Shown: positions 45,960 to 57,510 of the stretch, piece by piece
How positions within the stretch are numbered: position 1 is the stretch's first letter
How the letters are laid out: each line of letters starts with the position of its first letter
Source of the DNA: Triplophysa rosa
Taxonomy: Eukaryota; Chordata; Actinopteri; Cypriniformes; Nemacheilidae
Length of the DNA stretch: 64,000 nt
NCBI RefSeq assembly: GCF_024868665.1
Contig: NC_079900.1
Coordinates: 18,061,165 to 18,125,164 of the forward strand
Direction: 5' to 3'
Program-made: the position numbers and the translations under genes
The notes under the pieces: model-generated
Databases searched by the model: none
What the model saw: the letters and a program-made list of their open reading frames with translations, nothing else
Told to the model about the DNA's origin: nothing

Positions 45960-46158
45960 AAAGATGTGTTAATATTAACACATTGTTTATGTTATGCTAT
46001 TTAACACATGTTGTGTGGATTTTGTGCGAAATAAATGAAAGGGACAACACAAGTTGAGACAACACAAAATGTGTTGTCCAAGAAATAACACAGTGTTAGT
46101 GTTGTCCTTAACTGAACACAAAATGTGTTTGTTTTAATACAACTGTTTTTAGAGTGTA
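45960..46158. mobile_element. MITE-like repeat of ACACAAAATGTGTT words
   Basis: Repeated TTAACACA and ACAAAATGTGTTG words in both orientations, ending TTTTTAGAGTGTA. Looks like a CACT(G/C)TAAAAA-ended fish element. Boundaries uncertain. Confidence 0.45.
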
Positions 46159-46609
46159 CAAGCTGCTATTAACAGTCCATTCTTTATTGAACAGGGCACA
46201 AAAAGAGGTCTGGCATCTTAAAAATGAATTTAATTTGTATTACTTTTTAACAAATTGTAAGTGAAAGAGCATTTTTGATAAATGAATGAATAAAATTGTT
46301 TGTCAATTTTCTAACAATAATGCAGCTAACAGTGTTGAATGGTTGAGCTTGATGTGCACAGAAAAGTTTATCTTTATTGAAACTGTGGACAAATAAATAC
46401 ATCTTTGGAAGTAAAGTACATACAGTACATGATAATGTATATTGTATGTTCATGTATAATGTATGCCTATACTAGATCAATAATATACAAGCAATGTGGC
46501 TCTTTTAAAACTATACTGACACTGAAGGTTCGGAGAGCCCTGAAGTGGACTTTCTCTGTATGAGTCTTCATTCTGTGTTGTACTGGATCCCTGTATTCAG
46601 TCATTGAAA
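46159..46609. other. unrecognised DNA
   Basis: AT-rich, no gene seen. Confidence 0.4.
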
Positions 46610-46614
46610 CACTG

Positions 46615-47088
46615 TGTAACGAGGAAGGCGGGACGAGAGCCGTGAGGGAACGGTGTGAGGCCGGTGATGCGAGTGATAATCAGTGTCAGCTGCGCGATGC
46701 ACCGGTCTCGCATCTCTCACGGAGGAGCGGAAGCATAAAAGGACGAGTGACAGGAGTGAAGGACGAGAGAGGACCAGGCCTGGACATTGTGTTAAGTTTT
46801 ATTTATGTTTGTGTGGCTGGCAGTTGATTGTGAGGTAGCTGTCGGCCCTTTACTTTACTTTTGTTTTGTTGTTTGTTTATTTTATTAAAAGTTTGTTTAA
46901 CGTTCACCGGTTCCCGCCTCCTACCTTCATATTCTTGGAATGTACTACATTTCATGAATAGGAAGGAAGGAGGCACTCCTCCGTGAGAGATGCGAGACCG
47001 GTGCAACGCGCAGCTGACACTCATTATCACTCGCGTCACCGGCCTCGCACCGTTCCCTTACGGCTCTCGTCCCGCCTTCCTTGTTACA
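46615..47088. mobile_element. LTR-derived palindromic insertion with 5-bp TSD
   Basis: 474 bp flanked by CACTG at 46610-46614 and 47089-47093. Both termini are TGTAAC(G/A)AGGAAGG read inward, and the inverted arms extend about 112 bp with about six mismatches. The plus-strand left arm leads into a TATA-like CATAAAAGG (46734-46742), then a T-rich tract with ATTAAA (46885), like U3-R of an LTR. The right arm is the start of the same LTR in reverse. TG...CA ends and a 5-bp duplication indicate retroviral-type integrase insertion. No coding sequence. Confidence 0.75.
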
Positions 47089-47093
47089 CACTG

Positions 47094-48585
47094 CATCTGA
47101 TGTATTTTTATCTCTGTGTACAGTCAAACTAACTTTTTAGAGTCTTCAGTTGTAAAGTAACACAATATGTGAGTTGAATCGGCTGTTTCTGCCAAATAAT
47201 TTGGTCTCTGGAGCGCAGTAAATGGCCGTGTAAATGTTTAAATCACTTAAGTAAATCTGTGATCTCAGAACAATGTTAATTACTGATGAGAAATAGTGAA
47301 ATGTAACTTTGAGATATTCAAAATCATTTGAATGAAACCAACTTTTAGTGTTTTCTTGTACCGCTAAGAAACTTTGCAACCTGATTTACATTCTGTATTT
47401 GTATCTGAAGATTCAATCCGGATTATTCTCTTTACATTGATTTTTATAGCCTCTGAGAATCCTTAACGGACTGCATGTTGTTTCTATTGCAACACATTTT
47501 CATAAAGAATCTTCCAGCAACTTTCATCTTACACCACCAAAGCGTCCCTGTCACCCATTTAAGGTTAAAATGAACATTTATTTCATTTTATTATTTACTC
47601 AGCATGCCGTTTTTCAATTCATTCAAACATTCAAAACATCCTGCCTTAAGATACACTGCATCAAAATACCTATCATGTAGTAATGTCTTAATTTAATTTC
47701 ACCATTATATGTATTATATAAATCATGCATTATTCAAAAGCACTCATTCAAGCTATTAATTGTATCAGTTTGTGTGTTCTCTGGGTATCAAACACACAAG
47801 CAATGTTCTTCCATGATGATGAGATGAGGAACACTTCCATGTTGATGCCCATGATGATATCCACAGATTGCAGAGGCTTTTACAGAATCCTCCAAACTGA
47901 CATGGGGATGTCACTGATGTTTTAGTGGTCTTTAGTAGATAAAAATAACAAAGGCTGCCATTCCCTAATGACACCGCCCTGCCTGTCATCATCAAGTTTT
48001 CTCAGAAAACCAAAGCATGCTCTCATTTTAACCCATTAAAACAGGCCAAAACATTTTTGACATTTTGCTCTATAGCAACACTCTATAGACGATCTCAGTC
48101 TTGATCCAGCCGAAGCATCAGGCTTCAGTCTCTCTCTGTTGGCTGGTGAGTGAGAGTAAAACACTCGGGTAGAGCAGCAGTGTGCTGCCAGATTTTTTTT
48201 CTTTTTTTGTGCTGACACTGTGGGCAAAACGCAGGTGCATTCATTATCCTGTAATTACCCCGCTGTTAGTCCTCTGGTATATTATTCATTACATGCATTC
48301 TCCACACTGTGCAGTGACAGGGTGCAGTGAGTCCACACTGCAAATGGATGAGCACAGATCACCAGACTCTGCACCAGCTTATATCAACCCACACCATCAT
48401 CATTAATACTTCAGTAAAGGTGAGAGTTCAAGGCTAACTGTGAATGACCTTTTTTTGCTTTGCTAGAGGAGAAATTGTCCTCTCTTTGTCATTTGCTTTT
48501 AGTTTAATCACCATTAAACTTAATTGTTGTGGGAACCATACTTTTTTCTAGGAGCGCCTCATCGAGATGAAAATATTTTAACTTT
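47094..48585. other. unrecognised DNA
   Basis: No gene or repeat recognised in about 1.5 kb. Confidence 0.45.
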
Positions 48586-48676
48586 TCAGAATGCGGCAGT
48601 GGGGCCAAGGTCTGGGTTAGAGAGGGGAGTGAATGACAGCTTGATTTTAGATACATGAAACACGGGGTGAATTCTC
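48586..48676 (-). pseudogene. Gypsy integrase C-terminal remnant
   Basis: Reads R-I-H-P-V-F-H-V-S-K-I-K, the motif near the C-terminal end of Gypsy integrases. It follows RNase H directly, so the zinc-binding and catalytic parts of integrase have been lost by an internal deletion with a join near 48675. Confidence 0.65.
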
Positions 48677-48945
48677 TTAAGAATTAATTCTCTTGGCGAT
48701 ACGGATGTACTCAAGATTGTTATGGTCGGTCCAAACCAGAAAAGAAACCCCTGTACCCTCCAGCCGGTGACGCCACTCCTCCAATGCCAACTTAACAGCC
48801 AGTAACTCCTTATTCCCAATGTCGTAATTCCTTTCCGATGGGGTAAAACGGCGAGAGAAAAAAGTGCAAGGGTGTGTCTTGTCATAGCGGGTGATCTTTG
48901 GGACAAAATAGCCCACACTCCCGCCTCTGACGCATCCACCTCCAC
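48677..48945 (-). pseudogene. Gypsy RNase H remnant
   Basis: Begins with V-D-A-S-E (the first catalytic aspartate region) in one frame, shifts, and continues with [17 protein letters not shown] and W-T-D-H-N-N-L-E-Y, the usual RNase H landmarks. At least one frameshift. Confidence 0.8.
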
Positions 48946-48951
48946 ACCTAA

Positions 48952-49765
48952 TTAGCGAGACGGGTCTGGGTTACTGAGAATGGGGGCTGAGACAAAGCAG
49001 CCCTTTAATCTTTCAAAGGCCTCCTGAGCCTGTTTTGACCAACAGAAACGCTTAAGAATGGAGGTGAAATTAGTCAAAGGCAGGGCGATTTCGCTAAAAC
49101 CTTGAATGAACCACTTGTAAAAATTGGCAAACCCCAGAAATCGCTGAACTGTTTTACGATTATCCGGGATGGGCCAATTAGCAACTGCTTCCACCTTGGC
49201 AGGGTCCATTTGAATGCCCTCTGGCGACAAAATAAACCCCAGGAACGGAACTGACTGTGCGTGGAACTCACACTTCTCCAGTTTGGCGAGTAAACGATTC
49301 TCTAGAAGCCACTGCAATACTCGATGGTCGTGCTGAACATGGTCGCTCTCGTTCTGGGAGAAGATCAGGATGTCATCGAGGTAAACTAACACAAACTGGT
49401 TGACAATGTTTCTTAGCACATCATTAACGAGTGTTTGGAAAACCGCAGGGGAGTTTGAAAGCCAAAAAGGCATGACCAAATATTCAAAGTGACCCGTGGG
49501 GGTGTTAAAGGCAGTCTTCCATTCATCTCCCTTTCTAATGCGAACAAGGTGATAAGCGTTGCATAGATCTAACTTCGTAAAGATGGTCGCCCCCTGTAAG
49601 AGTTAGAAGGCCGAGGACGTCAGTGGCAAGGAATGACTATTCTTGACTGTGATGTCATTCAACCCCTGATAATCAATACAGGGATGGAGCGACCCATATT
49701 TCTTCTCCACGAAGAAAAACCCTGCCCCAACTGGGGAGGAAGAGGGACGTATGAGCCCAGCTAAT
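48952..49765 (-). pseudogene. Gypsy reverse transcriptase, main part
   Basis: A 175-codon frame (49479-48952) holds [10 protein letters not shown], with the catalytic Y-L-D-D at about 49383-49372, then L-E-K-C-E-F and F-L-G-F, the thumb-side landmarks. Upstream of 49479 the frame continues through a stop. Just right of it, near 49740, is the R-P-S-S-S-P stretch usual before the first catalytic aspartate, after which the LINE interrupts. Confidence 0.85.
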
Positions 49766-49772
49766 CGAGAAT

Positions 49773-50539
49773 TAGCTATCTAGTGCCTAAACTTTGGAAT
49801 AGTCTTCCCTGCACTGTCCGGGAGGCAGACACACTCTGTCAGTTTAAATCTAGACTAAAGACGCATCTTTTTAATCTTGCATACACTACACTTCCATAAT
49901 ATAAATCCTCTGAGGGTTTAGGCTGCATTAGTTAAACAGGAACACTTCCAACAACAACTGATGTACTTGTTGCATCAAAGAGTTCAGAACAGTACTCTAC
50001 TCTCAGCCAGTCTTGTCTCATTGTTCCAAGGTTACCACAGCGAGCAGGATGCAGTTCATGCCCAGACCTGATGGTAGAGCGGAGAATGGGAAGCGGCGAC
50101 CTGACAAGAGCTGAGAAGATAGAGCTGGATAAAGAAGGACGTGGCGACTTGACATGTCTTCACTACAAAATGAATGATATTCTTAAATCTATAATTTACC
50201 TTATTAGTAAGTTTGTAGTAAGTTTGTTTATTTTTATTTAGCCTTGTTGTGCAAGCACTGTCGAGTTTGTGCAGAGGCAGCAGCTTTTGCCAGAGGGGAA
50301 CTGAAATCCCCTGGTTGGGCCTGGGTTCTCCTGAGTTTTGGGTTCCTCGCCACCGTTTGCCTGGCCGGGGAGGCTGCTTTAGAATTAGAATTTTAAAGTT
50401 TTACTTAATTAATATTGCACATAGGAATTTCTAGTCTGTTTAATATTTGACCTGTGTTTCTCTCTCCTTTATCTTAAATGTGTGCTTTCACTGTGCGTGA
50501 GTGCGTGTCTGTGTGCGTGTATCTGTGTGTGTGTGTGCG

Positions 50540-50577
<38 letters not shown>

Positions 50578-50832
50578 CGTGTCTGTGTGTGCGTGCTTGT
50601 CTGTGTGTGTTTGTGTCTGTGTGTGTGTGTGTGTGCATGTCCGTTTGTGTGTCTATGTGTGTTAGTACGTGTGCATATTGTGTGTGTGGAGTGTTTTGTA
50701 TGTGGGTATGTCTGTCTTCTGTGTTTTCACCTTTTTCTTGTTTTTACAGGTATAACTTTAATTGTTTTGCTGTCTCATGTACAACTGCTTTGTAACAATG
50801 AAAATTGTAAAAAGCACTATATAAATAAAGTT
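49773..50832 (+). mobile_element. L2-like LINE 3' fragment inserted in Gypsy
   Basis: A 1060-bp 5'-truncated LINE flanked by GAGAAT at 49767-49772 and 50833-50838. Its first 127 bp code L-W-N-S-L-P-C-T-V-R-E-A and K-S-R-L-K-T-H-L-F-N, the C-terminal reverse-transcriptase peptide of fish L2-type LINEs, stopping at 49897-49899. The rest is 3' UTR with a GT microsatellite, ending AAGCACTATATAAATAAAGT. It is plus-strand, opposite to the Gypsy element. Confidence 0.85.
50498..50692. repeat. (GT)n-rich microsatellite in LINE 3' UTR
   Basis: GT units with interspersed GC. Long cysteine/valine-rich frames across it (50478-50844) are artefacts of the repeat. Confidence 0.95.
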
Positions 50833-50838
50833 GAGAAT

Positions 50839-51019
50839 CATTGATATAGTTCTCCATGGCCTCCCTCTCAGGACTGGAGAGCGAATAAAGGTGCCCTTTA
50901 GGTGGAGAAGTGCCAGGTAATAAATCTATCGTACAATCATACGGGCGATGCGGAGGGAGTGATGAAGCTCGGGACTTACTGGACACCGCTCTCAAGTTAT
51001 GGTAAGCAAACCGGGACAT
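50839..51019 (-). pseudogene. Gypsy reverse transcriptase, N-terminal piece
   Basis: Minus-strand frame with H-R-P-Y-D-C, I-D-L-L-P-G and L-Y-S-L-S-S-P-E, the conserved start of Gypsy reverse transcriptase; cut by the LINE after Y-I-N-D-S. Confidence 0.8.
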
Positions 51020-51422
51020 TTGCCAGTTTCTCCGGCTCCTCCTGCAACACAGAGACAGACATTACAGGGGATGCAGCAGACACTAAACATTGAGACAGAC
51101 AAAATGGGCTCCATTCAACTACCACATGGTGAGCCCAATCAATCATAGGGTTATGCTTGGTAAGCCAGGTGTGCCCCAACACTAAAGGAGCGGCGGGGAA
51201 GTGAATAAGGAAAAATCTAATCTCCTCAGAGGGATTGCCAGATGTGGTCATGTAAACGGGTCTGGTGATGGATGTGATCTTAGTAAGTGGAGTTCCGCAA
51301 AGTGTTCTGGTGGAGATAGGTTCAGCTAGGGGAAAAACTGGAATACTCTGGCTCTCCGTGGCACTCCATGAAGTGGACATCCGTTCGGCGGTGTTGTGAC
51401 CTGAGTGCCAGGCGGAAATCAA
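50997..51422 (-). pseudogene. Gypsy protease region
   Basis: A 141-codon frame whose second half reads L-V-L-G-H-T-W-L then H-N-P-M-I-D-W, the landmark just after the retropepsin core. The active-site D-S/T-G triplet is not visible in this frame, so the active site is lost or in another frame. Confidence 0.7.
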
Positions 51423-51877
51423 CCCGAGTGGTGAGTTCTACCAAGCCATCGATTGCAGTGGGTAGTTCCAGGGAGTATATCTCATCCTTGATTCGCTCGG
51501 CTAGTCCATGGAAGAAATGGTCCCATAATTCCTTGTCGTTCCAGCTACTGAATGAGCTGAGCATTCGGAACTCGATGGCGTAATCTTAAACCGGTCTGAT
51601 TCCTTGACGCCACCTTGGACTGCTCGGTGGAGAAGCAGCATGGCTGTATCAAGAAGGTCAGGGAGCATTGTGACAAGAAAGAGCGGCATGATGTGGGCTC
51701 ACCTGTGTAAGGAGTCGGAGGGTTAAGGCGAGGCTCGGATTGGCGTGCTGCGGGCGCCTCCTCCACTACCGGTGCTGAAACCACGGGAACCCCCAGCGTG
51801 CTGGTCTGGATCTGGTCGAGGCACTGGGAGATTGCGGCGAGCTGTTGTGACAGGTTAGCCATGACCTGATGAGACAC
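51322..51877 (-). pseudogene. Gypsy gag remnant
   Basis: Two overlapping frames: 51877-51545 starts at a methionine after the leader and contains P-P-T-P-Y-T-G-E-P, and 51564-51322 has L-A-E-R-I-K-D-E-I-Y and L-V-E-L-T-T-R-V-D, a typical capsid segment. A frameshift separates them. I see no CCHC zinc knuckle. Confidence 0.75.
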
Positions 51878-51978
51878 TGTTATTTGCTCCTGTTGATGTC
51901 CAAGGAGGATGCCCTGCTGAGCGATTGCTCTGTGAATCTCTAGATCTCCAGCTGAGTCTATAATTGGTGGGTATGTTC

Positions 51979-52492
51979 TGTCACAGAACGGAATGACTCA
52001 ATACAGTTTCCAACAAAAGAGAGAGTTTATTATAAATCTCAGAAAACCAAAACAAAACAGCAAACACAAATTTCACTTGGAAGCAAAAGGTAATGAAGTG
52101 GCGTAGCGCTACCTGCACTCACATCCACTGAAACAGTAGGCAGAGAGGATGACTGACGGGGTTCAGTCTAGCACTCCCAGTCCAGCCTCACTGTCCACAC
52201 AAAAGGAGTAATTAAGTCCTCGCCTGAGGGTCCTGGACACAGTTCAAAAGGGGTTAGACGAGGTGCACAAAACACGCCAATACGGCACATAAGACTTACC
52301 CACACCGACAGAAGACAAGGACAGGATATATAAGGGATGGAAAACGAGTGACAGGTGCAGGCTGATTGGGCGAGCGGCGCCGTGAGTTAGTGCTGATTGC
52401 TCCACCACATGTGGGTAAAACTGACAGGACCAAAACAACCCCCATGTGCAACTGACAGTGACAGCACATCATAATGTTGCACGATCATGACA
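51979..52492 (-). mobile_element. 5' LTR of the Gypsy relic
   Basis: 514 bp with TGTCA...TGACA ends. On the minus strand it has a TTATATATCC TATA-like box near 52323-52332 and an AATAAA near 52027-52032 before the end. The gag leader follows directly at lower coordinates. It lacks a partner LTR, so insertion age cannot be read from LTR divergence. Confidence 0.75.
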
Positions 52493-52592
52493 GTCAGGAG
52501 AGCGCAAACTCCTAGGCTCTTTGGAAAAAAAGGAAAAAGCAGTGCGGCTTGCTTTTTCCGCACAGTTTTAGACGCTATGTGTGAATCGCCCC

Positions 52593-52808
52593 TTTAGCAG
52601 CATCTAGCAGTGAGGTTGCGAAATGCAACCAACAGCTCAGTGGCTGACTACGGTGGCTGACACAGGACTAAGATGTCATCACGTTTTCATTCTTTGCTGA
52701 AGGATATGGCTTATTTAGGAACCACGCTCTGTAGCACAGTTTGTCCGTTTAGGGCTTCAGTAGAAACAACATGGAGGATTTCATGTAAGGGGACCTGTAG
52801 ATGAAAAT
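52593..52808 (+). mobile_element. TTAA MITE family A, both ends lost
   Basis: Begins at 'tttagcagcatctagcagtg' and runs to 'aaggggacctgtag'; no terminal TTAA at either side. Confidence 0.7.
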
Positions 52809-54023
52809 TTGAAATTTGTGAAAGACCTGTTATGTTAGGCTTCCCTTTGATTGACTGTTGTTCCTCAGGGTGAGCCAAGTTGCTGAATGCACTGAAATGT
52901 AAAAATTATGATTTTAACATTGATTTCATTTTAAGTGCACTAGAGGTCAAAAGAGTCTGAGATCATAATTACATTTTAGTCTTATTTGGGTCTTCTACTC
53001 TTCACAATAGTCTTCAAAATTATGAAAAACATTCATAGTTTTATAACCTTCTTCATTGACAAATGACTATCTGACAAATAAAACGGCTGGCTTTCGGTAA
53101 TAACGTCAGTCAGAATGTTCATGCATATGCAATAAAAGACTTGCACAGAATCTCCATTATCCTGCAGGAAATTCTTGGGTGCAAGTAAACATGACATGTC
53201 AACATGAATAATAGTTTGCACAAGCCTTTTACATCCAACCTAGCATTTACCAGCTTACATTGTTTCGGAGGCGGGCAGCAGGCCACCAACTAATGCGTGA
53301 CAAGCTGGAGGAGAGAGTGTTCTGAATCACTCTGGGGAGATCACAGCACAAGAGCAGCGCTTTCCTCTCGGTGCAGCCTCGAAAACAAGGGACGCCAGAG
53401 CCCCCGAGCCTAAAAGAGAACAAATTGAGGATGTATCGATCTCATTGCAAGTCCGGCAAAGAGCGAAGTCTGCAGCTCTGGGATGTAACAGTACATATGA
53501 AGAAAAGGACAGGCTTAACTGTGTGCTTCCAACTTTGTTTAGGTTTACAGTTTAGGTTTAGCTTTGGCCCTTTTTGTTCCATAATGACAAAGCCCCTGTG
53601 CACAAATCAAGCTCTATAAAGAAATGGTTTTCTCAGTATGAAAGAACTTGATTGGTCCCATTCAACACTTTTATGTGAATTGGATCACAGTCTGTGAGCC
53701 TATTAAAAATAAAATTTTCACCAGCACATGTAGGTCCGGTGTTCATGTTTCCATGTACTTTTGGCCAGTAGTTTAATGTATTGTGGGAAATAATGACATT
53801 CTGTTTGATTAATTTTACACAGAAGATGACGAATTAAGTGATTTTTGATGTGATTACATTCTAGTATAGCTCCCAGGTCTACAATTTGGGGCAAACAGAA
53901 TTTAGAAATGAGACATATTTTTAAATGTTTTTTCTAAGTAATTCCAATAGATCCTTAACATTTTATGGATGTTAATTCAAATCCGAAATTTTGAAATGAT
54001 CCTGAATAACACGGATATAGCTT
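52809..54023. other. unrecognised DNA
   Basis: No named repeat. 53260-53480 is GC-richer with an open frame (53371-53619) but without clear splice sites; I do not call it an exon. Confidence 0.4.
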
Positions 54024-54561
54024 TAGGCCCAATCCCAATTCTACCCCTTAGCCCTACACTCAATTCTCTTTTGGTTGGAGGGGTAAGGGCAAGGGCCAGA
54101 TAGCCCATCAAACAAAGATTTTTCGGGACCTCACTTCAAACGAAGGGCTAAGAGAAATTTCCAACATGGCTGCTCACTCGAGCAAGCAGACCCAAATGTA
54201 AGTAATTTTTATGACCATTTTTTGTTTTATGTATGTTACATTCAATCTTGTGTTTGTATTTACGGTGATGTTCTTTTAACGTTTGCAAAAAAAAATCGCT
54301 AAAGTTTGCTTGCGGACAGCACTGATTGCACGATATTAGAAAATATATTTTTATGTCATATACCCGGTGCATCGGCGCATGTCCTCTGACGTACGTTAGG
54401 AGCTAGCAAAGACGTATGATGACCTATACCAGTGTAGTAGTGGTGTCTCATTTCTTAGCGGAAAATTTGTAACCCTTCCCCTTGCCACTTTGTTTCAAGG
54501 GGCAAGTGGAAGGGGCGAGGGGTAGGCGAAGGGGTAGGAAATAGAATTGGGATTGGGCCTA
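54024..54561. mobile_element. MITE with TAGGCCCAATCCCAATTCTA ends
   Basis: 538 bp starting TAGGCCCAATCCCAATTCTA and ending in its complement, with further mirrored CCCCTT/AAGGGG tracts inside. This is a hAT-like fish family by its ends, but I could not find an 8-bp duplication. Confidence 0.75.
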
Positions 54562-54577
54562 AATCTATGCAATATGA

Positions 54578-55479
54578 CAGTTTTTCTCGATTGCCAACAC
54601 ACAATTCATGAAACAATTCACTATTTTCTCACAACTATAAACACATTCTCAGAACAATAAATCAACGTGTACAAACCCCACACAAAAACGTCCCCATTTT
54701 GCAAAGGTTTAACCATGTTCTCATTCAGAAAACACAAACACATAATATAATGAACGGAAGTGTCAAGATGTAAACTCAAATAGCAAACATTTATCCATCA
54801 GTAAACATTCAGTAGCAAAACTGATGACACATAAAATGGAATCTGTACACACTTTATGTAAGAGAAATTTCACTATTCTATATCCAGTAAACTGTAGCAC
54901 ATGTACACCCTCAAATTTGTGATTGTCAAGTTTGTTTGAAGCATTTTTAAAATGTTCTGTATTTTTGCAGAGCTCAGAGATGACTACATACCAAAAATCT
55001 TTTGTCAGAAGACCAAGAAATTGCTATAGTATCCTGTAACGAAATTGGGCCAAAGGTGCATAGGATGCCATGATTAGTCATATATTAATGCAATTGTATT
55101 CTGTATTGTGTTGCATACCCAGTTTGTATTGTTTTTTGGTTTGTGAATTTTACTTGTCTTTTATCTACTTCTAATCTAAGATTACTTTACAGTAGTATTA
55201 TTTTTTTATTTTTTCCTAAAGCTCATTGTAGCAGTTTGCTCTATCTGTACTCTTTTAGGTTGTATATTGTAATAGACACTGCAGTTGTTAAATTACTATA
55301 TTCTTGAATCCCAATAAGAGGCTTTAGTGACTGTGTTTTGAATTGATCTCACCAGTGTCTAAGACTATGTTGTAGGATGTTGAGGTAATTGGGTGAGAAG
55401 TGAGTAAATTTGTGTTTCGAGTTTCGAGAAAAGGAGCCATAATTTCAAAAAATGTGTTTAAGCAATCAAGAAAAAAACG
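54578..55479 (+). mobile_element. CAGTTTTTCT-ended element, copy 2
   Basis: 902 bp, diverged from 32375-33471 by about 195 bp of deletion and many substitutions. Starts CAGTTTTTCTCGATTGCCAA, ends AGCAATCAAGAAAAAAACG next to TA. The left TA has changed to GA. It inserted 16 bp after another MITE. Confidence 0.75.
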
Positions 55480-56373
55480 TAACAACTCGGAGCCATTGGT
55501 CAATTGTCCAGATGAAATAAATCTGTAAAAATGCATGCTACACACCATGCAGTGCTGGCATCTGAAGCATGAATGTACATGTAATTAAAGCGTTTTGTTA
55601 AAGTTTCTGCATTCTCTTCAGAGCGTGCTGACATGACAAGCACGCGCGAGCACTGCCGAATCTGTGCCGCTCTGATTAGTCTCACATCCATTTGCATTTA
55701 GCAGTCAACATTTCACATTACGCCTTTTGAGAAAATGACAACATGCTGTTATAAAGTTGAATTTAGTTTTAAAATGAAAGGCTTGAGGCATGCTTTTAGT
55801 GAAGTAATAGGAGGCACTGTGCCTTTTATCGTGCCGCTAAGGTTGTCATGAGCAATGGGCTTAAATGCATTAACGGACTCTGCAATTACACTGATACACC
55901 AAAGAGGTATTAGATAAAAATGACAGTGGATTCATGATGACGGTGGAATGTGTGACCTTTTGTGTAACCTGCCACATAGCAGCATGTCCTCTCAAAAAGC
56001 TCATCTATCTATGGCACATTCCATGAATACGGTACACTTCACTGTCCTATTGCTTTTTAAAAGCATTAAAGACACAGAAACTGTGATTTTGTCATGTTTA
56101 ATAAATATATAAATAAAACTGACTGTATAAAAAGTAGCTAGTTTAAAACATTGAGGTCTGTGGATGCAGATGCATAAAGCACAAAATGCCCCCCCCCAAT
56201 TATAATGCTTTAAAATATAAAATGTAATGTCTTTAATTTCTTGAATTAGAAAATTTCTATAAAGTCTGTACATGGTGTATTCTTAAGAGTTTAAGCTGTC
56301 CCAATAGGACTATTCTCTTTGGATATACTTGATCATATTGTAATATAATGTGTTGTCCATAACTGTGTAACAA
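55480..56373. other. unrecognised DNA
   Basis: No gene or repeat recognised. Confidence 0.4.
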
Positions 56374-56543
56374 CACTGTAAAAAATCAGGTCAAATTTTT
56401 CTAGTGACTGGTTACATCTACATTCAACTGGCACAATTGCAAATTATCACTTGTTGTAACAGTCTGCTTCTGAAATTTACAAAACTTTAACTAATCCAAC
56501 TGAAACATTTAGATGGAACCAATCAGAATTTTTTTTTGCAGTG
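56374..56543. mobile_element. small MITE with CACTGTAAAAAATC ends
   Basis: 170 bp from CACTGTAAAAAATC to GAATTTTTTTTTGCAGTG, imperfect inverted ends, no ORF. Confidence 0.5.
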
Positions 56544-57443
56544 AGACAAGGTTGAATACAGTATGCATGCAATCATAAAAACCATAAAAAACCGTAAAAG
56601 TCCGCTTCACAACTTGCATAACATACAGTACATAAATAATAAATGTTGCACATCCCACACACGTGTTGCACAGGACTAGCGACAGTAGCCGCTTCATTTG
56701 TCAAACAGAATAAGAAATGTTCATCTACACCTTGCTTTGATTTGTGACTGTGTACAGGTGGAAACATAAAAATGACCCCGAAAGAGCAGAGCATCATAAC
56801 CACCTGCCGGCCCTCTCACAGTCTGTTATGAAATGAGCCATTTCCAGAAACATTAGATGATACTCAATGTTTAAAATGACACCTATAGAAATATGTATTC
56901 AATAGGCTGAAATATACAGTATATATATATATATACAACAGTTAGATTACATATTTCAACCAAAGCAGCTTAATACGTGTTTTCAATATCTCTTCTCTTG
57001 CTGCAACTGCAACAACTAAAACTGGGGAACTGTAAATATTGTTATTTTGTCAACATCAAATAGTTTCTTCTATTTCAACTTTATATGCAGAGATCAAGCT
57101 ATAAGTAAGCCATTTGTAGGCTGTTTTCCTCAAAAAAGTGTAAATGCTGTGGCTCTGTGCTGTTTATTATGTGATATTATATTGTGATGCTAGCGGCACA
57201 GAAATGACACTTTAATAGCCTGAATCAGTATCTTTTTATTAAGGTAGCAACACAATAAACACTAGGCATAATGTTTATAGGCTTAGGTTTACTTTCCTGT
57301 TTCGTTTCACTTCATCTCATGCACACTTGAGCGTGCAAGCCTTTCAAAGTACATTCAATTGACAGCAAGCACAGATGGATGTGTTTAATGCATGTGCATT
57401 ATAACTGTGTTGCCAAAATCAAACATGTCTGTACTTCTTGGAG
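56544..57443. other. unrecognised DNA with TA microsatellite
   Basis: (TA)n at about 56917-56935; otherwise nothing recognised. Confidence 0.4.
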
Positions 57444-57510
57444 GTCCAGTGTATAAGATTTAGCAGCATCTAGCGGTGAGGTTGCGCGTTGCAACCAATG
57501 GCTCATTGAA
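57444..57510 (+). mobile_element. TTAA MITE family A, 5' fragment
   Basis: Holds GGTCCAGTGTATAAGATTTA then 'gcagcatctagcggtgaggt'; similarity ends after 'aatggctcat'. Confidence 0.7.

Larger units (their letters stand above)
48586..52492 (-). mobile_element. Ty3/Gypsy retrotransposon relic, split by a LINE
   Basis: Minus-strand order from high to low coordinates: LTR (51979-52492), gag-like frame, protease region, start of reverse transcriptase, LINE insertion (49773-50832), rest of reverse transcriptase, RNase H, then abruptly a peptide like the end of integrase (H-P-V-F-H-V-S). Most of integrase is deleted and no 3' LTR follows. Stops and frameshifts occur throughout, so it is inactive. 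Confidence 0.9.

Noticed and set aside
50478..50844. 105 and 120-codon cysteine/valine-rich frames
   Set aside because: They are translations of a GT microsatellite in a LINE 3' UTR.
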